Assembly (NCBI GenBank): GCA_021647315.1
Contig: JAKIUY010000006.1
Span: 1 to 64,000, forward strand
Origin: Victivallaceae bacterium
Lineage (GTDB): Bacteria > Verrucomicrobiota > Lentisphaeria > Victivallales > Victivallaceae
Direction: 5' to 3'
DNA length: 64,000 bases
The notes beneath the pieces are model-generated. The model was not told the DNA's origin. It ran no database searches and worked only from the letters and a program-made list of their open reading frames with translations. The position numbers were made by a program, and so were the translations under genes. Shown here in pieces: positions 53,267 through 61,143 of this stretch (position 1 is the first letter of the stretch; each line of letters starts with the position of its first letter).

Positions 53267-54100
53267 ATGAATGAGCTGATGTTTTTAGATGGACATATAC
53301 ATATTACCGGTAAGTCGCCTCAAAAAAGAAATTTTTTAAAGCTATTGAAAGCAAGTGGGATTAATGGGGGGGCAGTTATCTCATTGCATCCTGACTCTTT
53401 TTATCCACATGAAGACAATGTCTCATCACAAAAACGGCTGGATGATGTCATGTGGCTCTGTGAAGGCGAAGAACATTTATTTCCCTTCTTTTTTATCGAT
53501 CCTATTGCAGAGGCAGCTGAAATAGAGATCACAATGGCGGTTAATGCAGGGATTGCGGGGTTTAAAGTGATTTGCGATAGATTTTATCCAGAGGATTCAC
53601 GAGCCATGAAAACCTTTCAGCTTATTGCTGATACCGGTAGACCTATTTTATTTCATTCTGGTACGCTCTGGGATGGTAAACCATCATCAAAGTATAATCA
53701 GCCGGTAAATTTTGAAGCACTGCTTGATATTAAAAATTTGCGATTTTCCCTTGCCCATATCTCTTGGCCTTGGACTGATGGTTGCATCGCACTTTATGGT
53801 AAATTCTACTCATCTCTTCAGCGGAATCCAGCAGTGTCGTGTAAAATGTTTATTGACATAACACCGGGCACCCCAGCAATTTATCGAGAAAATGCTTTAC
53901 GAACACTGTACACTGTTGGTTATGATATTGAAAATAATGTTATATTTGGTTCAGATGCTAAAGTTGAAGATTATGGTATTTACCACGTGCATGATAAAAT
54001 CGATAGGGATGTCGCAATATTAAAATCGCTTCATCAGTCTGAAATGAGTTTAAATAAACTGTTTGCTGATAATTTGATTAGTTTTATCAGTGGAGATTAA
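53267..54100 (+). CDS. Amidohydrolase-2-family metal-dependent hydrolase
   Basis: TIM-barrel hydrolase of 277 residues. The first strand carries FLDGHIHITGKS (H-x-H), a middle strand RPILFHSGTLWDG (His about 127), then RFSLAHISWPW (His about 165) and the last metal Asp in VIFGSDAKVEDYG (about 226). This is the order of Amidohydrolase_2 proteins, which hydrolyse or decarboxylate lactones and cyclic acids. AAGG lies right before the ATG, inside the end of the preceding gene. The next gene encodes a Gfo/Idh/MocA dehydrogenase, so a sugar-lactone step is a fair guess. Confidence 0.8.
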   Translation: MNELMFLDGHIHITGKSPQKRNFLKLLKASGINGGAVISLHPDSFYPHEDNVSSQKRLDDVMWLCEGEEHLFPFFFIDPIAEAAEIEITMAVNAGIAGFKVICDRFYPEDSRAMKTFQLIADTGRPILFHSGTLWDGKPSSKYNQPVNFEALLDIKNLRFSLAHISWPWTDGCIALYGKFYSSLQRNPAVSCKMFIDITPGTPAIYRENALRTLYTVGYDIENNVIFGSDAKVEDYGIYHVHDKIDRDVAILKSLHQSEMSLNKLFADNLISFISGD

Positions 54101-54105
54101 TAAAT

Positions 54106-55308
54106 ATGAAAAAAATAAGCTTAGGTATTATCGGGGTAAATGGGCGTGGGCGCCTGTGGCGTTTCTGGCATAAACCGGAGAATGGGGTTGTTGTGGCTGG
54201 CGGAGCCGATATATCGATGGATAATTTGCAGAAATTTAAAGAACGCTGCAATCCTGAAGCTTTCATTACTACCGATTACCGGGAGCTGGTTGAACGTGAT
54301 GACCTCGACGCAATCGTGGTCGCAACCCCGGATAGGTTTCATGCCGAACAGGTTATTGTCGCCCTGGAAGCCGGGAAGCATGTCTATTGTGAAAAACCAT
54401 TGGCTACTTCGATTGAGGATTGTGATCGTATCCTTTCATGTGCAGAAACGAGTAAAGGCAAGTTGATGGTTGGTTTCAATATGCGTTATATGCCGTTCGT
54501 CAGGAAGATGAAAGAGATTGTTGACAGCGGGCGTATTGGGCAAATAAAAGCCGTTTGGGTCAGACATTTTGTCGGCATGGGGAGTATCTATTATTTTCAC
54601 GGCTGGCATGGCAAACGTGAAAATGCCGCTTCACTGTTGCTGCAAAAAGGTTCGCATGATATTGATGCGGTGCATTACATTACCGGTCAATATTCGGTAA
54701 AAGCTGCGGCGTTTGGCGGCCGGGATTTTTTTGGCGGCAACAAAGCCAACGATCTTGAATGTGCAGTATGTGAACAACGTGACAGTTGCACTGATTCGAT
54801 AGTTGATCACCTTGATCTTGACCGGAAACCGGAACGCAAATACTGTGCATTCCGGCAGGAGATTGATATGCCGGATAATTATATCTGTATGTTTGAGCTG
54901 GGCAATGGCATAAAGTTTTCTTATAACGAATGTCATTTTACTCCGGATTATCACCGGAATTACACTTTTATCGGCACGAAAGGACGTTTGGAAAACAGTG
55001 AAATAGATAATACCATCCGTATCTGGGATCGAAAAATTGGCAGAAATGATCAACCTGACGAAATCATCGATATGAAGCAGAATATTTCTCCCGAGGAGCT
55101 GGAACTTGGCCATGGTGGTGCGGATCCGTTGATCTGTGATGATTTTATCAAAATGATCCGTGAAAACAGTGAACCCCCAGTGCCCGCTCTGGCTGGCAGA
55201 ATGGCTGTCGCCGCCGGCTTGTGTGCCCAGCATTCACTGGACAATGGCAGCATCCCGGTAGAACTCCCCCCTGGGAACAGAATAATTTGTGACAGCATGA
55301 TTTTTTAA
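54106..55308 (+). CDS. Gfo/Idh/MocA-family oxidoreductase 3
   Basis: A 400-residue NAD(P)-dependent dehydrogenase. LGIIGVNGRGRLWRFW begins the Rossmann fold, with VVATPDRFHAEQVIVALEAG and CEKPLATSIEDCDRIL (catalytic Lys about 98) following, and LLLQKGSHDIDAVHYITG (catalytic His/Asp about 182-186) in the second domain. A cysteine-rich insert, ECAVCEQRDSC with a later KYCAFRQ (about 220-250), is present, as in some members acting on oligosaccharides or N-acetyl sugars. It ends the gene run that starts with the prepilin-like gene. Confidence 0.88.
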   Translation: MKKISLGIIGVNGRGRLWRFWHKPENGVVVAGGADISMDNLQKFKERCNPEAFITTDYRELVERDDLDAIVVATPDRFHAEQVIVALEAGKHVYCEKPLATSIEDCDRILSCAETSKGKLMVGFNMRYMPFVRKMKEIVDSGRIGQIKAVWVRHFVGMGSIYYFHGWHGKRENAASLLLQKGSHDIDAVHYITGQYSVKAAAFGGRDFFGGNKANDLECAVCEQRDSCTDSIVDHLDLDRKPERKYCAFRQEIDMPDNYICMFELGNGIKFSYNECHFTPDYHRNYTFIGTKGRLENSEIDNTIRIWDRKIGRNDQPDEIIDMKQNISPEELELGHGGADPLICDDFIKMIRENSEPPVPALAGRMAVAAGLCAQHSLDNGSIPVELPPGNRIICDSMIF

Positions 55309-55526
55309 CCTAATAATTATTACGCTACGCTTCATCTGTCACTGCGTTCGGGTAGGTATTTTTTAGTATTTTGCGACATCCTGGCGACACTTGTAGAGGA
55401 CAACGTAAACAATTTCTGATCTCCAAAGGAGATCATTGCCTATGCGCCTAGAAGTCGCAGGCTACTATTTAGTTCCGGCGTTGTCGAGCGAAGCGACACC
55501 TGAAAGAACCCGGTTATATTTTAAAC
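55309..55526. other. Gene-free gap before the cold-shock gene terminator
   Basis: No reading frame of note. A GATCTCC-AAA-GGAGATC hairpin (about 55420-55436) and GTCGAGCGAAGCGAC (about 55483-55497) are visible. Confidence 0.3.
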
Positions 55527-55562
55527 AAAAAAAAACGCAAAGCTCCAACGGAGCTTTGCGTT
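55527..55562 (-). terminator. Intrinsic terminator of the cold-shock gene
   Basis: AACGCAAAGCTCC (55534-55546) pairs with GGAGCTTTGCGTT (55550-55562); on the minus strand a run of T follows the stem, right after the cold-shock gene. Confidence 0.92.
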
Positions 55563-55584
55563 ATAGTTTTCCACGTCAGATGCT

Positions 55585-55791
55585 TTAGACTGGGACAACT
55601 TCAGTAGCACATGGACCTTTCTGGCCTTGACCTACTTCGTATGCCACTGCCTGTCCATCATTCAGTGTTGTGCGGCCGCCATTGCTTTTGATACCTGTGT
55701 GATGAACGAAAAGATCCTGTCCACCGCCATCAGGAGTAATAAAACCAAAACCTTTTTCTTCGTTGAACCACTTGACTGTACCTGTACTCAT
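55585..55791 (-). CDS. Cold-shock protein, CspA family
   Basis: A 68-residue single cold-shock domain that binds single-stranded RNA/DNA and melts mRNA structure. RNP1 is KGFGFI and RNP2 is DLFVHH, with the aromatic surface residues (W8, F-x-F, F, H) in place and the usual start [20 protein letters not shown] lies nine bases before the ATG. The 5' leader holds a 10-bp hairpin (55810-55850) and a strong terminator follows, so it is a single-gene transcript. Confidence 0.95.
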   Translation of the reverse strand: MSTGTVKWFNEEKGFGFITPDGGGQDLFVHHTGIKSNGGRTTLNDGQAVAYEVGQGQKGPCATEVVPV

Positions 55792-55809
55792 AATAACCTT
55801 CTTAACATT

Positions 55810-55850
55810 ATGGTGAATTGTAATAATTTTTCTACATTTGAATTCACCAT
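55810..55850 (-). promoter_or_regulatory. Hairpin in the cold-shock gene leader
   Basis: ATGGTGAATT (55810-55819) and AATTCACCAT (55841-55850) are a perfect 10-bp stem about 20 bp before the start codon. A TTGACA (about 55951-55956 on the complement) 100 bp further up could be the -35 of its promoter. Structured leaders that respond to temperature are known for cspA-type genes; this one is unproven. Confidence 0.5.
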
Positions 55851-56147
55851 TTCAAAGTAGAAATAAAATTTAAATTAAGCATTATGGCTTCAGTATTAAT
55901 CATACTTCCATCAAATTTTCGCTTAATTGGTTATTACAATAGCAGTTTATTGTAAAAATTCAATCCAACTGTCAATAAAATCAGCTATAGAGCAGGAAAA
56001 AAAATATTTTCACGTCTCCTGTTTGGGCTTTTAAAGATAGCATTCCTTGTTGTACTGGAGCTGTAAAACGTAAAGATTTTAGTTTTATAACCTTAAAAAA
56101 GTTTGATATATGGGTTTTTGATAATCTCGAAATTAACTTAATTGAGA

Positions 56148-56165
56148 GTTTTCGTTCAGGCGCTA
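56148..56165 (-). repeat. Solo end of the clpS-leader repeat family
   Basis: On the complement TAGCGCCTGAACGAAAAC matches TAGTGCCTGAATGAAAAC at 422-439. Its first three bases are the stop codon of the racemase gene. Confidence 0.6.
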
Positions 56166-57212
56166 AATAAACACTTTCTTCACATAAGGTGAAGTCGATA
56201 ACCGGAGCAGGGCTGAATAGTTAATATCAAATTTTATTTCGCTTCCTGGTTCAAGATGGGTTTTAGAATGTAAAATTAAATGATCGCTGCTTGCTCCAAT
56301 AACTTTAGCATTTATTCTGGGCGTTATAGCTTTAGTATCAACATCTTGTTCGCCAATGCCAAGTATTACTCGATTGATATTGCCAACATCTGTAAACGCT
56401 GGGGTCTCTCCAAGTGCATTTTGACATATTTCTCCATAAGGTAGTGACGGCTTTAATTTGCTTTCTATAACCTCACATATCAAAGTAAATGCGTCAATAT
56501 ATAAATGGGGGATTTTATTTCTGCTTAGAGTTTCCCTGCCTAATAAAATAGCTTCTCCAATTCTTAAATTATTGATATTCCCAAATTTATCCTGCTGTAA
56601 AAACCATTCGTAATTTGCCGAATTTCCACCTGATACCATTTGTAGTTTTATGTCATACTTGCCCTGAATACGATCTACTGTTTGAGACAATTCTGTCATA
56701 CTTTTCTCTGATGGTCTTATACCGCCAAAGCAGGCAAAATTTACTCCAAGGCCATATAATTCAATACCTTTTAATGGAATTATTTGTTCAATAACAGCGT
56801 CCAGGTCTTCCGGTAATATACCTTCTCTTAAATCACCGAGTTCTAACATTAAAACTACTTTATGTCTTTTACCTTGTTTAACCGCATGTTCAGACAGTAA
56901 TTTAATTGTTGATATTTCCGAGTTTAAGCTTATATCGGCATACTTGACAACATCTGGAACTTCGGAGTGCGTCGGTAAGCGTGTAAGCAAAAAATTTGCT
57001 TTCACTCCAAACGCTTTCATTTTTTTAATGTTCTGAACCAGAGAAACTGCTATTGTTGTGATTCCACACTCAAGTATTGCATTCGCAATTTCAGAAGATC
57101 CTGTTACGCCCTTTATTACAGCAGTAACAGATATCCCTTTTGCAGCAAATAATTCTTTTAATATTTTAGCATTATGCTTTATTTTGTTTATATCTATTTC
57201 TAATCTTGGCAT
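56163..57212 (-). CDS. Alanine/ornithine racemase-family PLP enzyme
   Basis: Amino-acid racemase of the fold-III PLP family (349 aa), closest in pattern to ornithine racemase (Orr) of clostridia. PRLEIDINKIKHNAKIL opens the barrel, the PLP lysine is in VTAVIKGVTGSSEIA (about 34), and KYADISLNSEISTIKLLSEH, LMLELGDLREGILPEDL, VSGGNSANYEWF, LRIGEAILLGRETL and ASSDHLILHS follow in the Orr order. A D-amino acid (perhaps D-ornithine, D-alanine or a related residue) would be the product. The start abuts the end of the ATP-grasp gene, so it is the last gene of the four-gene operon. The stop codon TAG belongs to a dispersed repeat. Confidence 0.85.
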   Translation of the reverse strand: MPRLEIDINKIKHNAKILKELFAAKGISVTAVIKGVTGSSEIANAILECGITTIAVSLVQNIKKMKAFGVKANFLLTRLPTHSEVPDVVKYADISLNSEISTIKLLSEHAVKQGKRHKVVLMLELGDLREGILPEDLDAVIEQIIPLKGIELYGLGVNFACFGGIRPSEKSMTELSQTVDRIQGKYDIKLQMVSGGNSANYEWFLQQDKFGNINNLRIGEAILLGRETLSRNKIPHLYIDAFTLICEVIESKLKPSLPYGEICQNALGETPAFTDVGNINRVILGIGEQDVDTKAITPRINAKVIGASSDHLILHSKTHLEPGSEIKFDINYSALLRLSTSPYVKKVFI

Positions 57213-59285
57213 TTAAATTATCTTATATCTTTTTAACGCTGATTTTACAATTTTATCGATCAATTCCGCTGAATTCATCCCACCGGCGACAGCCATAAAT
57301 CCGATATAACTATGCGGTTTTTCTATGGGTGTACACATTAAGCCTGCAAAAGAGTTGCCTTCTAAAAGATAAGGACCTTCTTTGGTTAATATGGTATCAA
57401 TGCGGCCGTAATCTTTAAAGCCAATAGCATGGTAAGCGTTTTTAGCAAATTCTTTAACGCGGTTCATCGCTTCATCATTCAACCTGGCAGGACAGTGAAA
57501 GCTGTCATTATCCATTTCTTTTTTATCAAAAGTTAAAAAACGTGCTTCCCCGCCAAAAGAAATTTCAAGCGGTGGCAGCACCTCAGTATCATTTCCATTG
57601 CATATAATGCCCAAAGTTATTTCGGTCCCCTGTAAGAACTTTTCAATTAAAACGGGTTGTTTAATTGTCTTTAATCTTTCTTCAACACCTTTTAAAAGTT
57701 GGTCATAGTTTTCGATAATTGAGTTGTCGTCAATTCCGGCACTCCCCCTGCCGGCGACCGGTTTAATAAATAATGGATAATCAAAAGGGGGATTATTTTT
57801 AAACACGGAACAATCTTCCACAGATTTTGCCACAATAAAAGGAGAGGTTTGCAGACCTTCACTTTCCCATATTTTTTTAGCTAATGATTTATCAGTTGCA
57901 ACAGCAATTGAAGCCGAATCCGACCCAACAAAAGGAATTTCAAGCTCTTCTAATATAGCGGCTTCAGCCATGCTCGAAACATTAAATACCAAATCGACAT
58001 TGCTGTCCTGTAAATCTTTGATGAAGGATTCCCCCCAACATATAGTGCATACGTCATATCCGGCGTCAATGAGCGCCTGTTTATGATGAGCAACTTCTTT
58101 ATATGTTTCGTCTACCACATTATCCGCACCTATAAACTTTTCCTGAATTTTAAAATTTCCTCTTTTTTTGTTCAATAAACCAATTTTAATTTTTGTCATC
58201 AAGCCACCCTCTCTCGTAAATCCTGTTCTTTCTTTGGTTAATAACATGCTACTATCAATCAATATTGTTTCAGATGATTTATGTATTTCCTTTTGCGTTT
58301 TGGTGGAAATCTCATTCATTTTTTGAGTAGGTTTCATTTTATATCTCAAAATTGCACTATTAACAATCATGTTAATTAATTTATCGAATCCAATATTATT
58401 AAAATTCAGAGCTCTTCTCAAATAACTATCATCTCCAAGTCCTGGAAATAGATTAATCTCAAGTACATAAAAATTACTACCATCATATCGTATGTCCACT
58501 CTTCCCACATCTTTACCATCTACGGATTGCATAGTTTTCAAAGCAATACTTCTTAGTTTTTCTCTAATTAATGAATCATTGACTTCGGTTATCCTGTCGG
58601 TTTCCTGATTATTTTTAACTTTTTCAGTCAACAATTTTACACCATTTTTTTCAGGAATAATTATTTCTGAAAAAATTGCAACTCTGTTCCCATCATTGTT
58701 TAACACACCTACTGTATATTCTCTGCAATTTATGCCGCCAATATATTCTTCAACCATGACAGGCTGTTTGAATTCAGCAAGTAAATCTTTTGCTGTTTTC
58801 TCAAATTGGTTCTGATTATGCGCAATACTAACCCCTTCACTGCACCCACTACTTCGCGGTTTCAACACTACAGGAAATTCAAGAGAACATTTATTTATAT
58901 CTTCATGAGATGCTACCATGAAAAATGCGGGAGTTGGAATTCCATCCTTTATAAAAAATGCTTTTGCTTTTTCTTTTAGAAGTGCATTACAGACAGCGTC
59001 AGAACCTGAACCAACGAATGGAATTCCCAGTTCTTCTAATATGCTGGAAACAAATCTCTCTCTGTTGTCATCTACATATTCGGATAAAGTCAAAACTATT
59101 GATTCATCAGATTTGATTTTTATCAACTCCTGATAAAATTGCTTCAGATTATGAAACTTGATAAACGACACATTGTTTTCTGTTTTTTCGAGTGCTTTAG
59201 AAATTTCAATTTCCAGCTTTTTCGTCCGCCAAGTTTTAAATTCTTCAGGTTTAAAATCATCTCCATTAAAAATAATTATGTTCAT
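57213..59285 (-). CDS. Duplicated D-Ala-D-Ala-ligase-type ATP-grasp protein
   Basis: A 690-residue protein of two full ATP-grasp modules (about 1-320 and 363-690) joined by a 40-residue polar linker. Each has the Ddl layout: LEELGIPFVGSGSDAV and LEELEIPFVGSDSASI, the ATP-binding strands FPVVLKPRSSGCSEGVS and YPLFIKPVAGRGSAGI, and the metal loop VLEINLFPGLG and YLLEGNSFAGL. Ddl enzymes join two D-amino acids using ATP through an acyl phosphate. Here one protein could perform two ligations or keep one half for regulation. Met363 (58199) has GAGAGGGTGG upstream, so the second module might also be made separately. It overlaps the mutase gene by 20 bases and is translated with it. Confidence 0.85.
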   Translation of the reverse strand: MNIIIFNGDDFKPEEFKTWRTKKLEIEISKALEKTENNVSFIKFHNLKQFYQELIKIKSDESIVLTLSEYVDDNRERFVSSILEELGIPFVGSGSDAVCNALLKEKAKAFFIKDGIPTPAFFMVASHEDINKCSLEFPVVLKPRSSGCSEGVSIAHNQNQFEKTAKDLLAEFKQPVMVEEYIGGINCREYTVGVLNNDGNRVAIFSEIIIPEKNGVKLLTEKVKNNQETDRITEVNDSLIREKLRSIALKTMQSVDGKDVGRVDIRYDGSNFYVLEINLFPGLGDDSYLRRALNFNNIGFDKLINMIVNSAILRYKMKPTQKMNEISTKTQKEIHKSSETILIDSSMLLTKERTGFTREGGLMTKIKIGLLNKKRGNFKIQEKFIGADNVVDETYKEVAHHKQALIDAGYDVCTICWGESFIKDLQDSNVDLVFNVSSMAEAAILEELEIPFVGSDSASIAVATDKSLAKKIWESEGLQTSPFIVAKSVEDCSVFKNNPPFDYPLFIKPVAGRGSAGIDDNSIIENYDQLLKGVEERLKTIKQPVLIEKFLQGTEITLGIICNGNDTEVLPPLEISFGGEARFLTFDKKEMDNDSFHCPARLNDEAMNRVKEFAKNAYHAIGFKDYGRIDTILTKEGPYLLEGNSFAGLMCTPIEKPHSYIGFMAVAGGMNSAELIDKIVKSALKRYKII

Positions 59286-61143
59286 TTTTGTTAAGTTTCC
59301 TTAATATTAAATTCATTCTATCTTGTGCTGATATTATTTTATCATCAAGATAAATATCAACTCCACCGTTTCTTAATCTAGTCTCCCAGTTCACCGCTTG
59401 AGGAAAATCTGCTCTGCAATACATTAACTGCGGAACAGGCAAAAAACCCAGTTCAAAAATATCAAAAAAACCCTGCGGTGAATAGGTATTCTTAATTAAT
59501 GATTCAATTGCATCTATTACTATTTTAGCTTCGCTCAAGAGATGATCCATTCTATTGTTCACATCATCATTTTCATTTATATTATCTATCCAGCCTTTGT
59601 CCCGATACGCCCGATATTTATTGAGTGAGTGCAATGTTATCTTGATGCTTTCATCTATTATTGCCGGAGTCGCTAAATCATTACCTTCAGAATAACTGAC
59701 GACATGAATTATATCCGGGCTCTGACAGTTGAAAGGCTCAATGTCATCCATTAAGGCGGTAATTGATGCCAGCTGTTTTTTTGCTTTATCAATATCGTGC
59801 GATAAATAGCTCAACCCAACCCGGGTCTGTAAAAATACCTTAAAATTCGAATCTTCAAGGCTTTTTACTATATTTAATGTTGCTCTTGCCTTTGCCAGGT
59901 CATTAATTGCTGAAGTATGCTTGGGGTCATTTAACATTATTTGCAGAACAAAATGTTTTATCCCTAACTTTTTAGCAACTTTTGCTGCCAGAAAGGCTGA
60001 TGTTACATAACTCACATCATCTGCGGAGCGGAATGCAAAATGATGAGCGACATTGGCTTCATAAGGTTTACCGGTTTTGGCAATATATTTAATTGTCTCA
60101 AAATGTTCGGTTAAATTTTCAAGGAGATTTAACTCCCCGCGTCCATCTAGTTTAGAAAACCACCAAAGGGACAGGGCATGCCATGCGATATTTAATGATT
60201 TCTCATGTATTTCAGCCTGGTTGCGAATATTTTTTGTCCCGCAATACGTTCTTACCAGCATTGGTTTTGCAGCTTTATTAATAGATTCATATTCCACTGG
60301 TGAATTAATCCCTACACCACCACCATTAGGAAGATTATCCCAGTCTTCGCCAAATTTTGATTGCGTTAGTTGGGACGTTCCTATTGACAGTACATCCAAA
60401 TAGCCACTATGAGCCAATAAACGTGACCATTTGATAAATTGTTTTACCGATTCGTGTCTGTTTTCAATATAAGGGCCTGCATGAGCTCTTATTACTGGTG
60501 GTAAATTATGTTTTCTACCATCCCGGATGCGAGCAATTAAACCATCATTTGCTGTTCCGAAATTTTTATATCCACTTCTATCCACAGGCAATGTTGATAT
60601 ATAATATCTTTTATCAATGATCTCTTGACCAAAACTATCCAGGGTGTTTTTATATATGCTATCTTCTTTAAATCCTTTTGGAGCTTTTGAAGCGTCTATA
60701 CCCAACATGGTTAAAGTATCTGTAAATGATTCATCACCACAAAAAACAATTACATCTTTATATAAATATTTTATTTTATTGCAGGCTTCAGGTAATCCGG
60801 CAAACCAAATACTTTTCAGTTGCCCTCCATTTTTTACCAGAGTTTTCTTTGATTCCAATTGGTACATGAGTTTTTGGAATATCAATACTGCATCATCAAC
60901 ATTCAGACGGTAACTAAAGCCCAAAGCGTGTATATTATTCTCATGAATCCAGCTTTCGATTAATGATGAATTGTCTATATTTTGGGGATCCGTAATTGCT
61001 TTTGAAACATCATCGTCTGCAACAATAACGGTGAATCCACATTCATCAAGCAGCTCTTTAATTGCGGACACACCTAAGGTATGAGCATCAAAATATGTTT
61101 TCACCAATCCAATCGTATCACCTGATGTTATATTGCTGCACAT
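59266..61143 (-). CDS. Cobalamin-dependent mutase-like protein, single chain
   Basis: A 625-residue protein. Residues 1-150 are a B12-binding Rossmann domain: FDAHTLGVSAIKELLDECGF has the D-x-H-x-x-G motif (Asp19, His21, Gly24) whose His ligates cobalt, then HALGFSYRLNVDDAVLI. Residues about 210-520 form a TIM barrel like the glutamate-mutase (methylaspartate mutase) E subunit: PPVIRAHAGPYIENRHES, NGGGVGINSPVEYESI, MLVRTYCGTKNIRNQAEI and KPYEANVAHHFAFRSADDV. In known enzymes these two parts are separate subunits or arranged the other way round. It likely moves an amino, aminoalkyl or glycyl group by a radical route on an amino-acid substrate. It overlaps both neighbouring genes. Confidence 0.75.
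   Translation of the reverse strand: MCSNITSGDTIGLVKTYFDAHTLGVSAIKELLDECGFTVIVADDDVSKAITDPQNIDNSSLIESWIHENNIHALGFSYRLNVDDAVLIFQKLMYQLESKKTLVKNGGQLKSIWFAGLPEACNKIKYLYKDVIVFCGDESFTDTLTMLGIDASKAPKGFKEDSIYKNTLDSFGQEIIDKRYYISTLPVDRSGYKNFGTANDGLIARIRDGRKHNLPPVIRAHAGPYIENRHESVKQFIKWSRLLAHSGYLDVLSIGTSQLTQSKFGEDWDNLPNGGGVGINSPVEYESINKAAKPMLVRTYCGTKNIRNQAEIHEKSLNIAWHALSLWWFSKLDGRGELNLLENLTEHFETIKYIAKTGKPYEANVAHHFAFRSADDVSYVTSAFLAAKVAKKLGIKHFVLQIMLNDPKHTSAINDLAKARATLNIVKSLEDSNFKVFLQTRVGLSYLSHDIDKAKKQLASITALMDDIEPFNCQSPDIIHVVSYSEGNDLATPAIIDESIKITLHSLNKYRAYRDKGWIDNINENDDVNNRMDHLLSEAKIVIDAIESLIKNTYSPQGFFDIFELGFLPVPQLMYCRADFPQAVNWETRLRNGGVDIYLDDKIISAQDRMNLILRKLNKNEHNYF

Noticed and set aside
54631-55233. 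200-codon minus-strand frame opposite the third Gfo/Idh/MocA gene
   Set aside because: Fully covered by the real gene on the other strand and without any domain or start signal.
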